A stretch of 51,700 nt of DNA from Mariprofundus sp. UBA1536 (GTDB taxonomy: Bacteria > Pseudomonadota > Zetaproteobacteria > Mariprofundales > Mariprofundaceae): assembly GCA_002323245.1 (NCBI GenBank), contig DCPU01000019.1, forward strand, positions 1 through 51,700. Reading direction: 5' to 3'. Below the pieces are notes generated by a model. That model saw nothing but the letters and a program-made list of their open reading frames with translations. It ran no database searches and was not told the origin of the DNA. Positions 25,162-34,001 of the stretch are shown here, piece after piece. How positions within the stretch are numbered: position 1 is the stretch's first letter; every line of letters begins with the position of its first letter. The position numbers and the translations under genes are program-made.

Positions 25162-25920
25162 TTATAGCGTAAAACTCTCGCCAAAATAGAGGCGACGAGC
25201 ATCTTTATTGTTAACTATCTCTTGGGCACTACCTTGCACCAAAATCTCACCTGCTGTCATCAAATATGCGCGATCACAGATGCTTAGGGTTTCACGTACG
25301 TTGTGGTCGGTAATTAAAATCCCATAACCTTTAACGCGCAGATCATTAATAATGGCTTGAATATCCTCAACAGCAATCGGATCCACCCCTGCAAAGGGTT
25401 CATCGAGCAAAACAAACTTCGGCTTTGTCACTAGGCAGCGTGCAATTTCTGTGCGTCGACGTTGGCCACCTGACAAGGTATATGCTTTTTGCTCCTGCAC
25501 TTCTTCCAACCCAAAATCATGCAACAAACCATCAAGTTCTTCATGAATTTTTTCGTTGGGCATATCCAGTGTCTCAAAAATTGCCAACAGATTCTCACGT
25601 ACAGTGAGCTTTCGAAAGACGCTGGCTTCTTGCGGTAAATAACCAATGCCTTTCCTTGCGCGGCGATACATGGGCATGTGAATCAACGACTCGCCATCCA
25701 GGGTCACATCGCCGCCATTAGCTTCCACCAATCCACAAACCATATAAAAACTCGTTGTTTTCCCAGCACCATTAGCACCAAGAAGACCAACACATTCTCC
25801 AGAATACACATCCAAACTCACATCTTTAACTACAGTTTTGTTGCCATAAGTTTTTCGCAAATGTTGTGCAGTTAAATGCGAACGTTCCGCTAAAGGTGCG
25901 TTTAAATCATCATCGTTCAT
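25162..25920 (-). CDS. lptB: LPS export ABC transporter ATPase LptB
   Basis: A 252-aa ATPase that powers LPS extraction from the inner membrane with LptF/LptG/LptC. It has Walker A LGANGAGKTTSFYMVCGL (about 49-66), the LSGGQRRRTEIARCL signature (about 149-163), Walker B KFVLLDEPFAGVDPIA (about 168-183), and the switch His in ILITDHNVRETL. A short N-terminal extension (NDDDLNAPLAERSHLTAQH) is slightly longer than usual. It overlaps lptA by 4 nt and is part of the kdsD-kdsC-lptC-lptA-lptB run. lptF and lptG are not in this window. Confidence 0.96.
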   Translation of the reverse strand: MNDDDLNAPLAERSHLTAQHLRKTYGNKTVVKDVSLDVYSGECVGLLGANGAGKTTSFYMVCGLVEANGGDVTLDGESLIHMPMYRRARKGIGYLPQEASVFRKLTVRENLLAIFETLDMPNEKIHEELDGLLHDFGLEEVQEQKAYTLSGGQRRRTEIARCLVTKPKFVLLDEPFAGVDPIAVEDIQAIINDLRVKGYGILITDHNVRETLSICDRAYLMTAGEILVQGSAQEIVNNKDARRLYFGESFTL

Positions 25921-26390
25921 GGGTTCTTTTTCTCTTCAAAGACAAAATGGGCTTTACCACCTGATTCGCTAGGTAACACTTTGGTGTTCTTCGTTTGGGT
26001 ATCATATTCAATATGCTCACCAGTCAGATAACCTTGTGGGCTACTGATACTCGCTTCACCTTTGAGCACCACGATATTTGAATCTGCTGATAAGGAGACC
26101 TCTTGGGCCAGAGCTTTGGTGTCGGCTGACAATACTTCCACATTTCCAATTGCTTTTGCGCGTTTGAAGATGTTTTTTTGCGTTTTTTCGTCTTTTTCGT
26201 ACCAAATTGTCATGCGATTGGCTGTCAACTTCACATCATCGCGCGTGGCAATGACATGGCCAATAAACTCAGCTTGTTGGCTATCTTGCGCCAACTCAAA
26301 CTTATCTGCATCGACGCGCAGAGGCTCTGCACCTGCAACACCAACAACAAAAAAAGCAATCAGAAGCGATATCAGTAATATTTTATTCAA
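25917..26390 (-). CDS. lptA: LPS transport periplasmic protein LptA
   Basis: A 157-aa periplasmic bridge protein that carries LPS from LptC to LptD. A signal peptide (LLISLLIAFFVVGVAGA-EPLR) is followed by the OstA/jellyroll beta-strand repeats: LRVDADKFELAQDSQQAEFIGHVIATRD (split), VKLTANRMTIWYE, AIGNVEVLSADTKALAQEVSL and VVLKGEASISSPQGYLTGEHIEYD. Length matches LptA. It overlaps lptC and lptB by 4 nt on each side, consistent with coupled translation in the lpt operon. Confidence 0.92.
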   Translation of the reverse strand: MNKILLISLLIAFFVVGVAGAEPLRVDADKFELAQDSQQAEFIGHVIATRDDVKLTANRMTIWYEKDEKTQKNIFKRAKAIGNVEVLSADTKALAQEVSLSADSNIVVLKGEASISSPQGYLTGEHIEYDTQTKNTKVLPSESGGKAHFVFEEKKNP

Positions 26391-26944
26391 GGGTTTTGCT
26401 CCAATTCCATATGTACTCCTTTGAATACGCGAATGGTTCCGTCTTGACGTGAAATTTGCAGTTTTTTGCCCTCAATCAGTACGCCATCTTGCATGAGCTT
26501 AAAGCTGTCATCAATAAAGACTGCATCTTTTTCTTCAAAAAAATCGAGAGATTGGCTAAATAGCTGCCATGCTTGATAGGTGGTTTTTACATCCCCTTTG
26601 AGCAAAACATGTTTCTTATCTTTGTCATAAACACCCGATGAGGCAGCAATAGGCATATGCTCTTGGTTTTTTAAATATAAATCGACGCGCGGCTCAATCA
26701 ACGCCACTGTTGAACCTTGCTCTGTGGCACTATCCGCTTGAAGCCGCCAAACCAGCACCTCACCTTCAAGCGATGATATATCTGGATTGGCAATGGTGGT
26801 ACCTGCTTTTAGCGCAGCAACCTGCATCACTTCTTCTAAACTATGTTTGGCTGAAACCGTAAAATACAGCGCCACAAGCACACTCAAAACACTGAAGCTG
26901 AGCAATAACCATTTAAGTGCGGATAACCAAGACTTTTGTTTCAA
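26387..26944 (-). CDS. lptC: LPS export protein LptC
   Basis: A 185-aa bitopic inner-membrane protein with an N-terminal anchor (LLLSFSVLSVLVALYFTV, about residues 13-30) and a periplasmic beta-jellyroll of the LptC family: GEVLVWRLQADSATEQG, IEPRVDLYLKNQEHMPIAASSGVYD and VFIDDSFKLMQDGVLIEGKKLQI. Sequence is poorly conserved in this family, but the position between kdsC and lptA and the fold pattern make the call secure. It overlaps lptA by 4 nt. Confidence 0.9.
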   Translation of the reverse strand: MKQKSWLSALKWLLLSFSVLSVLVALYFTVSAKHSLEEVMQVAALKAGTTIANPDISSLEGEVLVWRLQADSATEQGSTVALIEPRVDLYLKNQEHMPIAASSGVYDKDKKHVLLKGDVKTTYQAWQLFSQSLDFFEEKDAVFIDDSFKLMQDGVLIEGKKLQISRQDGTIRVFKGVHMELEQNP

Positions 26945-26950
26945 AATTAG

Positions 26951-27517
26951 TTAACTAACCCATCCACAATCAGCAGGACTCAAACCATAAGCATCGGCCA
27001 CAACCGAATCCCAGGCACCATTGGCTAGAATCAATCCTTCACACAATTGACGTACAGCGCCATTCCCCCCCTCATATGATGAAATCCACATGGCATAGTC
27101 CAAAACGCCTTTATGGGCGTTTACAGGCGCTGATTTCAGCCGGCATGAACGCATTGCTGGCAGATCAATCACATCATCACCCATATAGGCGCAATCACTA
27201 GCATCAATGCCAGACTGTTTACATAATTCTGCCAACCCATCGGCTTTACGCAGGCTACCTTGGATCACATATTCAATACCCAAGTCTCTAGCCCTGTGGG
27301 CAACCACTGTGGATTTTCTACCCGTTAGAATTGCCACTTCAATGCCGGCGCGCTGAAGCATTTTGATACCATGGCCATCACGCACATTAAAATTTTTAAT
27401 TTCATCACCATTATCGGTCATGGTCACATGGCCTTCGGTTAATACGCCATCCACATCAAGCACTAACATCTTGATACCTTTGGCAATATCCAGGGGAAAT
27501 GTTTGGTAGGAACTCAT
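26951..27517 (-). CDS. kdsC: 3-deoxy-D-manno-octulosonate 8-phosphate phosphatase
   Basis: A 188-aa HAD-superfamily phosphatase that removes the phosphate from Kdo-8-phosphate, making Kdo for the LPS inner core. The HAD motif I is LVLDVDGVLTEG (about residues 18-29), motif II lies in VAILTGRKSTVV (about 56-67), and motif III/IV in AYMGDDVIDLPAM (about 108-120). There is no cap domain, as in KdsC tetramers. It overlaps the upstream kdsD by 4 nt and is followed by lptC, the classical kds-lpt arrangement. Confidence 0.94.
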   Translation of the reverse strand: MSSYQTFPLDIAKGIKMLVLDVDGVLTEGHVTMTDNGDEIKNFNVRDGHGIKMLQRAGIEVAILTGRKSTVVAHRARDLGIEYVIQGSLRKADGLAELCKQSGIDASDCAYMGDDVIDLPAMRSCRLKSAPVNAHKGVLDYAMWISSYEGGNGAVRQLCEGLILANGAWDSVVADAYGLSPADCGWVS

Positions 27518-28497
27518 GAAATACCTGCTTGCAGCAAATCGTGCATATGCACAACACCGACGAGTTTTTGGTCTGTGTTTGTCACGAATAATACTGTGAC
27601 TTTTTTGGCTTCCATAATGCGCACCGCCTCTGTGGCCAAATGATCATCACTGATGGTATAGGGAGAGGCATGCATGACTTCCGATACCGCTTGTTTCATA
27701 TCAACGCTACCATCTTGTTGAAGGAGTCGGCGCAAATCACCATCGGTAAAGCATCCCGCCAATTGATCACCTTCGCCAATAGCCGTAATTCCTAGTCGAT
27801 AGCTACTCATCGTAAAAATTGCATCTGCCAATTTGGTGTCTGGTTTAACCAATGGGATTTTATCGCCCTTATGCATCACATCCGCCACCGACATCAAGCG
27901 CCGGCCCAAACTTCCTGCTGGGTGTACACGTGCGAAGTCTTCAGGTTTGATACCGCGATGTTTAAGCACCACCACCGCTAGCGCATCACCCAAAGCCAAT
28001 GTCGATGTGGTCGAGGCCGTTGGCGCCAAATTCATGGGGCAAGCTTCTTCCGTTACCGGAATGTGTAAAACAAAATCCGAATGGGTAGCCAAGGTCGATT
28101 TTAAGCCGCCTGTCATAGCAATAATGGGAGCACCCAAACGTTTGATGGTTGGTAACAAACCACATACTTCATCAGTTTCGCCACTATGTGATAATGCCAG
28201 CACCGCATCAGATGAGGTAATCATTCCCAAATCGCCATGTTGCGCTTCAGCTGCGTGCACAAAAAATGCAGGTGTCCCTGTTGACGCAAAGGTTGCAGCA
28301 ATCTTTCTCGCAATAATACCCGACTTACCCATACCCAAAACGATGAGTTTGCCTTTAAGATTTAAAATTAGTGAAGCTGCTGATACAAAATCATCATTTA
28401 TTGTTGTTTTTTGCAATTCTAGTGCCTGAATTTCAACATCAAGCACAGTTTTGGCTTGCTGAATCCATTCAGATTTATTGCTAATCATTTCAGACAT
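27514..28497 (-). CDS. kdsD: Arabinose-5-phosphate isomerase (KdsD/KpsF)
   Basis: A 327-aa isomerase that converts ribulose-5-phosphate to arabinose-5-phosphate, the precursor of Kdo. The N-terminal SIS domain has KLIVLGMGKSGIIARKIAATF and the catalytic His-rich HAAEAQHGDLGMI and SGETDEV motifs; then two C-terminal CBS domains (VADVMHKGDKIPLV and VMHASPYTISDDHLATEAVRIM, both split by linker). MSEMISNKSEW starting at 28497 is preferred to the upstream M at 28509, which overlaps the previous gene. kdsC follows with a 4-nt overlap. Confidence 0.94.
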   Translation of the reverse strand: MSEMISNKSEWIQQAKTVLDVEIQALELQKTTINDDFVSAASLILNLKGKLIVLGMGKSGIIARKIAATFASTGTPAFFVHAAEAQHGDLGMITSSDAVLALSHSGETDEVCGLLPTIKRLGAPIIAMTGGLKSTLATHSDFVLHIPVTEEACPMNLAPTASTTSTLALGDALAVVVLKHRGIKPEDFARVHPAGSLGRRLMSVADVMHKGDKIPLVKPDTKLADAIFTMSSYRLGITAIGEGDQLAGCFTDGDLRRLLQQDGSVDMKQAVSEVMHASPYTISDDHLATEAVRIMEAKKVTVLFVTNTDQKLVGVVHMHDLLQAGIS

Positions 28498-28499
28498 GG

Positions 28500-29753
28500 T
28501 TAACCCCATTTGGCAGTTTTGCTTTGAAACTCTATTTCGCGCAACAAACTGTTGGCTTTCACGCGAAACGCTGACATTTCTTGATCCGGCAAAGGATCTG
28601 CCGGTTTATGCTTCACACTGAGTGGGTTCACAGCCACACCGCGTGTGCGGAACTCAAAATGTAAATGAGGTCCCGTGGCTAAACCGCTCATACCCACATA
28701 ACCAATAATTTGACCTTGTTTAACGTAACTACCTTTACTCACACCTTTTCCATAAGCTCTCATATGCGCATAGGCGGTGCTATGTGTACCATTATTATGC
28801 CTGATTTCTATAAAGCGACCGTATCCGCTTTTCCAACCCAAATAAGAAATACGTCCATCACCAATCGCTCGAATGGGTGTACCCGATTTCGCTGCATAAT
28901 CAATTCCGCGATGAGCGCGCGTGTAACCTAATACAGGATGTTTCCTCGAATCAGAAAAATTCGATGAAATCCTGGAAAATTTCACCGGTGATTTAAGGTA
29001 AGTTTTACGTAAATTTTTTCCTTCTTCGGAATAATATTCAATATCACCCTTTTTGTTTTCATAGCGAATACCCGTAAATAATTGGCCGCGATTTTTAAAC
29101 TGAGCGGCGAGTATTTTATAGCCAACCCGTTTACCCTCATCATCAAAGGCTTCTTCAAAAAGAACCTTAAAACTGTCACCTTTTCTCAAATCTCTCGCGA
29201 AGTCGATATCCCAGGCAAACATATCCATGAGTTGAATGGTTAAATTGTCTTCTAAGCCTGCTTTGGCTGCGTCATAAAAAAGATTATCTTCAATGGTGCC
29301 TCTGGCAACAGATGTGCGCATATGCATTTCGCGCGGCACAACTTCTGCATGCCAGCCATCCTTTTCTGTAAACATGAGGTGTAGCTCATCAGTGCTATCA
29401 ATATGGTAGGTAACAGCAATTGCGTCTTCAAAGTCTTGCCGGACTATTTTGTTGCCTGCGTAGATATTGCTTAGCGCGTAAACTGGCTTTGCCACAGCGA
29501 TGATATTTGCGGCTTCGGTATTACTAAATCCAAGCCGCTGCAAAACTACACCGGCTGTATCACCTGATTGCAGTGTTTCTGTGCGCGTCTTTAAAGCGAT
29601 GTGCTGTTCAGAAGCTAAAGGTGAAATCCATTCTTCATGCTGAACAATATCCGAGGATTGTTGAGCATTGCCATCAGCCACACTGATTAACACTAAAAAA
29701 ATTAGCGTTAAGAACAGCGATAGATACGTAGCTAGCTTAGTCAGCGTTGCCAT
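28500..29753 (-). CDS. M23 family metallopeptidase (MepM-like)
   Basis: A 417-aa peptidoglycan endopeptidase anchored by an N-terminal span (TYLSLFLTLIFLVLISVAD). A middle region resembling the OapA/LysM-associated domain (LQSGDTAGVVLQRLGFSNTEAANII) precedes the M23 lysostaphin-type domain: HRGIDYAAKSGTPIRAIGDG (zinc His and Asp), RFIEIRHNNGTHSTAYAHM, and GPHLHFEFR with the last two zinc His residues. The metal ligands H-x..-D and HxH are all visible, so the enzyme is likely active. It lies between parB and kdsD. Confidence 0.9.
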   Translation of the reverse strand: MATLTKLATYLSLFLTLIFLVLISVADGNAQQSSDIVQHEEWISPLASEQHIALKTRTETLQSGDTAGVVLQRLGFSNTEAANIIAVAKPVYALSNIYAGNKIVRQDFEDAIAVTYHIDSTDELHLMFTEKDGWHAEVVPREMHMRTSVARGTIEDNLFYDAAKAGLEDNLTIQLMDMFAWDIDFARDLRKGDSFKVLFEEAFDDEGKRVGYKILAAQFKNRGQLFTGIRYENKKGDIEYYSEEGKNLRKTYLKSPVKFSRISSNFSDSRKHPVLGYTRAHRGIDYAAKSGTPIRAIGDGRISYLGWKSGYGRFIEIRHNNGTHSTAYAHMRAYGKGVSKGSYVKQGQIIGYVGMSGLATGPHLHFEFRTRGVAVNPLSVKHKPADPLPDQEMSAFRVKANSLLREIEFQSKTAKWG

Positions 29754-29773
29754 AAAAGATAGTTTTAAAATTA

Positions 29774-30631
29774 TTAACCTTCTTTTCTCAAGCGTTGCAA
29801 CACTGCATCAAGTTCAAGTTTATTTTGATAGCTTATTTTTAACACGCCAGAACCATCTTTCTTTTTCATTAAAGCCACGGGTATTGCCAATTTTCGTGTC
29901 AATTCCTCTTCCAATGCGGCCACATCAGCAGCTGGTGCTGCGACTGGTTTTTTACCCACCATAGATAGTTTTTTAACTTCGCGCTCCATTTGCCTAGCGC
30001 TCCAACCTTTCTCTACGCAATGTTTAGCCAGTGTGAGTGCAGTCGTTGAATCCACACCGACCAATGGGCGAGCTTGGCCCATGAAAATCTTTCGTGTTTC
30101 CAGCATATTTTGGATTGGGTCTGGTAATTGCAGCAAACGAATCAAGTTGCTGACTTGCACACGTGAAACTCCGATACTTTCTGCCACTTGTTGTTGGGTA
30201 TAGTTAAATTCATCCATCAATCGACGGTATGCTCTGGCAGACTCAACTGAAGTTAAATCATCGCGTTGTACATTTTCTACAATTGCTAATTCAAGCGCCT
30301 GTAAATCATCAACATCTCGAACAACAGCTGGGATTTCACGGAGCTTTGCCGCTTTTGAAGCCCTCCATCTTCTTTCACCCGCAATCAGCTCATAACCATC
30401 GCCGAAAGGGCGAATAAGAATGGGCATCAATACGCCATCTTTCCGAATGGACTTGGTCAATGCTACTAACTCTTCATCATCAAAATGAGACCTTGGTTGA
30501 AAACGGTTAGGTTGAATTTTAGAGAGTGGTATCATGGTCGCTTGTGCTAAAATTTCAGGTGTGGGCCTGTCGCCAAGCAAAGCACTTAAGCCTTTTCCTA
30601 AGGCCTTTCTCTTTGGTAGTGGTGTATTCAT
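29774..30631 (-). CDS. parB: Chromosome-partitioning protein ParB
   Basis: A 285-aa CTP-dependent DNA clamp that binds parS and spreads. The N-terminal tail (PLPKRKALGKGLSALLGD) binds ParA; then IPLSKIQPNRFQPRSHFDDEE (about 33-53), the CTPase box ELIAGERRWRASKAAKL (about 86-102), and the helix-turn-helix TQQQVAESIGVSRVQVSNLI (about 149-168, recognition of parS). A C-terminal dimerisation domain ends the chain. The ATG at 30631 is chosen with GGGG-rich upstream bases; the 30640 TTG is less likely. parA lies immediately upstream. Confidence 0.96.
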   Translation of the reverse strand: MNTPLPKRKALGKGLSALLGDRPTPEILAQATMIPLSKIQPNRFQPRSHFDDEELVALTKSIRKDGVLMPILIRPFGDGYELIAGERRWRASKAAKLREIPAVVRDVDDLQALELAIVENVQRDDLTSVESARAYRRLMDEFNYTQQQVAESIGVSRVQVSNLIRLLQLPDPIQNMLETRKIFMGQARPLVGVDSTTALTLAKHCVEKGWSARQMEREVKKLSMVGKKPVAAPAADVAALEEELTRKLAIPVALMKKKDGSGVLKISYQNKLELDAVLQRLRKEG

Positions 30632-30672
30632 ATTCCCCAAACCCCTCTTATAAATCGCATCATTCTTCTTCT

Positions 30673-31464
30673 TTAAACAGCTATGGTTTCACGCTGAACA
30701 AACTCTTTGGCAACCTGTAAATAGGCTTGAGAACCTTTTGATTTTAAATCATGGTACATTACTGGAATACCATAACTTGGTGCTTCAGATAAACGCACAT
30801 TTCTTGGCACCACAGATTCATAAACTTGGACGCCAAAATATTCACGCACATCCTTTTCGACTTGCACAGATAAATTGTTACGGCGATCTACCATCGTCAG
30901 CAGAATTCCTTCCAAACTTAAATGTTGGTTCAAATTCGCACGAACTCGGCGAATAGTATCCATAAGCTGACTCAAACCTTCCATAGCGTAAAATTCAGTT
31001 TGCAGCGTTATCATCACGCGGTCCGTAGCCGTAAGCGCATTAATGGTCAGCATGTTTAAGGCTGGTGGGCAATCAATAATTACATAATCAAATGGTTCAC
31101 CTTCATATGCTTCCAAACGATGTAACAACACTTTTTCACGATCAGGAACATTCACCAGTTCAACTTCTGCACCTGATAAGTCCATGGTCGCAGCGACCAA
31201 ATACAGTCCTTCACAGTCCGTTTCAATAATGACATCTTCAAGCTTCATATCTTGGCTTAATACATCATACATACCATAATCAATCGTAGTTTTATCAATA
31301 CCTAGGCCAGATGTTGTATTTCCTTGTGGATCCAAATCCAAGACCAACACACGCTTATCCATTGCTGATAGTGATGCTGCCAAGTTAATGCTTGTTGTCG
31401 TCTTCCCAACACCACCCTTCTGGTTCGCTATCGCCAAAACAGGTCCTAAATTCTTATGTTTCAC
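30673..31464 (-). CDS. parA: Chromosome-partitioning ATPase ParA
   Basis: A 264- to 271-aa deviant Walker ATPase that moves origins. It has the P-loop QKGGVGKTTTSINLA, then LVLDLDPQGNTTSGLGID, the switch VIIDCPPALNMLTINAL and DRRNNLSVQVEKDV. The longest reading frame starts at ATG 31485 and reads MLLEVFHVKHKNLGPVLAIA. I favour the GTG at 31464-31462, because GGAGG at 31477-31473 lies 8 nt ahead and the resulting MKHKNLGPVLAIANQKGG has the usual short N-terminus. That codon sits in the middle of a perfect parS site. The alternative ATG would lack a good Shine-Dalgarno. Its start region overlaps the end of rsmG. Confidence 0.93.
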   Translation of the reverse strand: MKHKNLGPVLAIANQKGGVGKTTTSINLAASLSAMDKRVLVLDLDPQGNTTSGLGIDKTTIDYGMYDVLSQDMKLEDVIIETDCEGLYLVAATMDLSGAEVELVNVPDREKVLLHRLEAYEGEPFDYVIIDCPPALNMLTINALTATDRVMITLQTEFYAMEGLSQLMDTIRRVRANLNQHLSLEGILLTMVDRRNNLSVQVEKDVREYFGVQVYESVVPRNVRLSEAPSYGIPVMYHDLKSKGSQAYLQVAKEFVQRETIAV

Positions 31465-32023
31465 GTGAAACACCTCCAACAGCATCCATTACACTTTTCT
31501 TCAAACAAACTATGCGCTGCGTATTACTTTGCGAAACATCATCAACTAACGCCCACCCATCAACCAAGGGAATCGGGCGATTATCTGGCACGGGCAGAAC
31601 AGCACGAGCTGATAGAACCATATGTTTATCACACATACCTATCAATGTTTTAACTTCAGAAACTGCACGAGCAGTACAAATAGTGGCTGAAAGTGGTGGT
31701 AAATCATTGATATCTGCATCGTACACATCGGCATTCAATTTTAACTTCCGCACAACATGCCTTAAAAACTCAGCTCGCTTCTTCCGGCGCTCAACCAGTA
31801 TACCTTTAATATCTGGTCGGTGAATAAGTAAAGGGATACCAGGGACACCCATACCACTGCCAACATCCAAAAGAATATCACCCTCTTCAATCCACGGATT
31901 TAATGCCAACGACGAAGTAATAAATGTTTCGTAAAAAACTGATAACTCTTTAACTGATGTGAGGTTTAAAACTTTTCGGAAGCGCAACACCTCATCGCAA
32001 TATGCAACTTGTAGCTTATCCAT
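31454..32023 (-). CDS. rsmG: 16S rRNA (guanine527-N7)-methyltransferase RsmG
   Basis: A 189-aa Rossmann-fold methyltransferase that modifies G527 of 16S rRNA using SAM. The SAM site is LLDVGSGMGVPGIPLLIHRP (about 49-68), preceded by RKVLNLTSVKE and followed by GILVERRKKRAEFL and ATICTARAVSEV. Length is close to the family (about 205). It overlaps mnmG by 8 nt at its 5' end, and its 3' end shares DNA with the parA start and a parS site. Its last residues (VSRET) are coded by parS itself. Confidence 0.93.
   Translation of the reverse strand: MDKLQVAYCDEVLRFRKVLNLTSVKELSVFYETFITSSLALNPWIEEGDILLDVGSGMGVPGIPLLIHRPDIKGILVERRKKRAEFLRHVVRKLKLNADVYDADINDLPPLSATICTARAVSEVKTLIGMCDKHMVLSARAVLPVPDNRPIPLVDGWALVDDVSQSNTQRIVCLKKSVMDAVGGVSRET
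31457..31472. promoter_or_regulatory. parS site 1
   Basis: TGTTTCACGTGAAACA is a perfect 16-nt palindrome matching the ParB-binding consensus. It covers the last codons of rsmG (VSRET then stop) and, in another frame, the FHVKH codons at the start of parA. Confidence 0.93.
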
Positions 32024-33935
32024 GCTGGCGGGCTTTTAACTTCTCATCAGATTTCATCCAAATCATTAAACAGCTAATAGCAGCGGGGGTAATACCAGAG
32101 ATTTGTAGTGCTTGCGCAAGTGTAGCTGGGCGAGCTGCTGTAAGCTTTTGCCTTGATTCGGTACTCAATCCCAATACTTCTCCATAAACGATATTATTTG
32201 GTATTTGCATTGCTGCTAAATGGTTAAATTTATCAACCTCCAACTGTTGTTTATCCAAATAACCATCATAATGAAGCAATGCTTTAACAGATAATAAATC
32301 ACGCGTGTTAAGGCTACTGCCAAGATCCAACAAAGTCATAGCGGCATCCACATTTACATCTTCACGGTGACAATAAGATGAAATAGACATACCTTGTTTA
32401 GGCGTTGGTAAATCCAAAGCATCAAGCTTTTCCTGCCAAACCTTACCCGATCCAATAACAACCTCTTTCACCCTCTGTTGGGCTTTTTCCATGATATTTA
32501 ATCGTGTGGCCATTTTTTCCAACCAAACATCACTTAACACATTGAGTTTCAAAGCATCCGCATAAAGCCGCAAATCGGCATTATCTTCTCTAAGTTGCAA
32601 GCGAAACTCTGCTCTAGAAGTGAACATACGATAAGGTTCACTAACACCTTTATTCACCAAGTCATCAACCATAACACCCATATAAGATGAAGCACGCGAT
32701 GGAACCCATTCCTCCAAACCAAGCGCAACAGCTGCAGCATTTACACCCGCAACCAAACCTTGCGCACCTGCCTCTTCATAACCTGTGGTTCCATTAATCT
32801 GACCAGCATGAAATAAACCTGGCACTTTTTTACACTCTAAGGTTGGTCGCAACTCGGTTGGATCCACATAATCATATTCAATTGCATACCCTGGACGAAT
32901 GATGTTTACATGCTCAAGCCCCTTCATCGATCGTAAAAATTTCCACTGCACATCAATAGGTAGCGATGTGGAAATACCATTCGGATAAACTTCTGCGTGA
33001 TCATCACCTTCTGGTTCCAAGAAAATCTGATGGCTATCCTTATCAGCAAACCTAACAATTTTATCTTCAATACTTGGACAATATCTTGGACCTTTACTCT
33101 CAATCTGCCCGGAAAACATTGGTGAACGATGAAGGTTTTCCCGGATAATTTCGTGGGTTGTTTCATTGGTTCGCGCAATCGCACAATTGACCTGCTGCTG
33201 TTTCACCTGTGTATTCAAAATTGAAAAAGGGACAGCATTCAAATCACCAGGTTGTTGCTCTAATGATACCCAATCAATAGTGCGTTTATCCAACCGTGGT
33301 GGTGTTCCCGTCTTTAAACGACCCAAGCGTAATTCTTTTTGATAAAGCTCTTGGGTTAAACCCTCAATCGCAGCATCACCTAACCGCCCTGCTGAAAAAC
33401 GCTGATCGCCGATATGAATAAGACCACCAAGGAAGGTACCTGTGGTTAACACAACAGTTGGCGCAAAATGCTTAACACCAAAATTATCCAGTACCCCTAT
33501 AAGTTTATCACCCTCAAACAAAAGATCATTAATACTACCTTGGTAACAGTTCAAACCTTCTTGCCCATCAAGATAATGGCGCATGGTAATATGATACAAA
33601 CGTCGATCACATTGGGCACGTGTAGCCTGAACAGCAGGACCTTTACGTTGATTCAAGACCCGATACTGTAAAGCAGAAGCATCGGCAGCTGCACCCATCA
33701 TACCACCCAATGCATCTATTTCTTTCACCAGATGCCCCTTACCCACACCACCAATGGCTGGATTACAAGACATTTTTGCAATGGTATCTAAGTTTTGGGT
33801 AATAAGACGTACGGACGCACCTCGCCTTGCTGCAGCAAGCGCAGCTTCACAACCGGCATGTCCAGCACCAATCACCAATACATCAACAGGTCCGCCTGGG
33901 TGTTTCACGTGAAACGTAGGGTTAGAATTTTTCAT
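32016..33935 (-). CDS. mnmG: tRNA uridine-5-carboxymethylaminomethyl modification enzyme MnmG
   Basis: A 639-aa FAD/NAD protein that, with MnmE, modifies the wobble uridine of certain tRNAs. Near the start, LVIGAGHAGCEAALAAARRG binds FAD; then the CNPAIGGVGKGHLVKEIDALGG motif (split, with the catalytic Cys region), GTFLGGLIHIGDQRF, GRLKTGTPPRLD, and the C-terminal helical MnmE-binding part with YDGYLDKQQLEVDKF. It begins MKNSNPTFHVKHPGG, in which FHVKH is coded by a parS sequence. mnmE is not in this window. Confidence 0.95.
   Translation of the reverse strand: MKNSNPTFHVKHPGGPVDVLVIGAGHAGCEAALAAARRGASVRLITQNLDTIAKMSCNPAIGGVGKGHLVKEIDALGGMMGAAADASALQYRVLNQRKGPAVQATRAQCDRRLYHITMRHYLDGQEGLNCYQGSINDLLFEGDKLIGVLDNFGVKHFAPTVVLTTGTFLGGLIHIGDQRFSAGRLGDAAIEGLTQELYQKELRLGRLKTGTPPRLDKRTIDWVSLEQQPGDLNAVPFSILNTQVKQQQVNCAIARTNETTHEIIRENLHRSPMFSGQIESKGPRYCPSIEDKIVRFADKDSHQIFLEPEGDDHAEVYPNGISTSLPIDVQWKFLRSMKGLEHVNIIRPGYAIEYDYVDPTELRPTLECKKVPGLFHAGQINGTTGYEEAGAQGLVAGVNAAAVALGLEEWVPSRASSYMGVMVDDLVNKGVSEPYRMFTSRAEFRLQLREDNADLRLYADALKLNVLSDVWLEKMATRLNIMEKAQQRVKEVVIGSGKVWQEKLDALDLPTPKQGMSISSYCHREDVNVDAAMTLLDLGSSLNTRDLLSVKALLHYDGYLDKQQLEVDKFNHLAAMQIPNNIVYGEVLGLSTESRQKLTAARPATLAQALQISGITPAAISCLMIWMKSDEKLKARQHG
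33901..33916. promoter_or_regulatory. parS site 2
   Basis: TGTTTCACGTGAAACG differs from the perfect palindrome only at the last position. It lies in the 5' end of mnmG and encodes FHVKH there. It is about 2.4 kb from parS site 1 and about 2.4 kb from the oriC candidate. Confidence 0.88.
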
Positions 33936-34001
33936 GGTCGTAGTTTACGAAAGCAAATTGAAAGTTCTAGCGATTATATAAACCTAAATAATAGGGATAA
34001 A

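Noticed and set aside
30684..30700. GTTTCACGCTGAAC as a third parS
   Set aside because: The centre of the palindrome is broken (CGCTG instead of CGTG), so ParB binding is unlikely.
31456..31485. ParA start at ATG 31485
   Set aside because: It lacks a good Shine-Dalgarno and adds residues not usual in ParA; it is kept as an alternative, not chosen.
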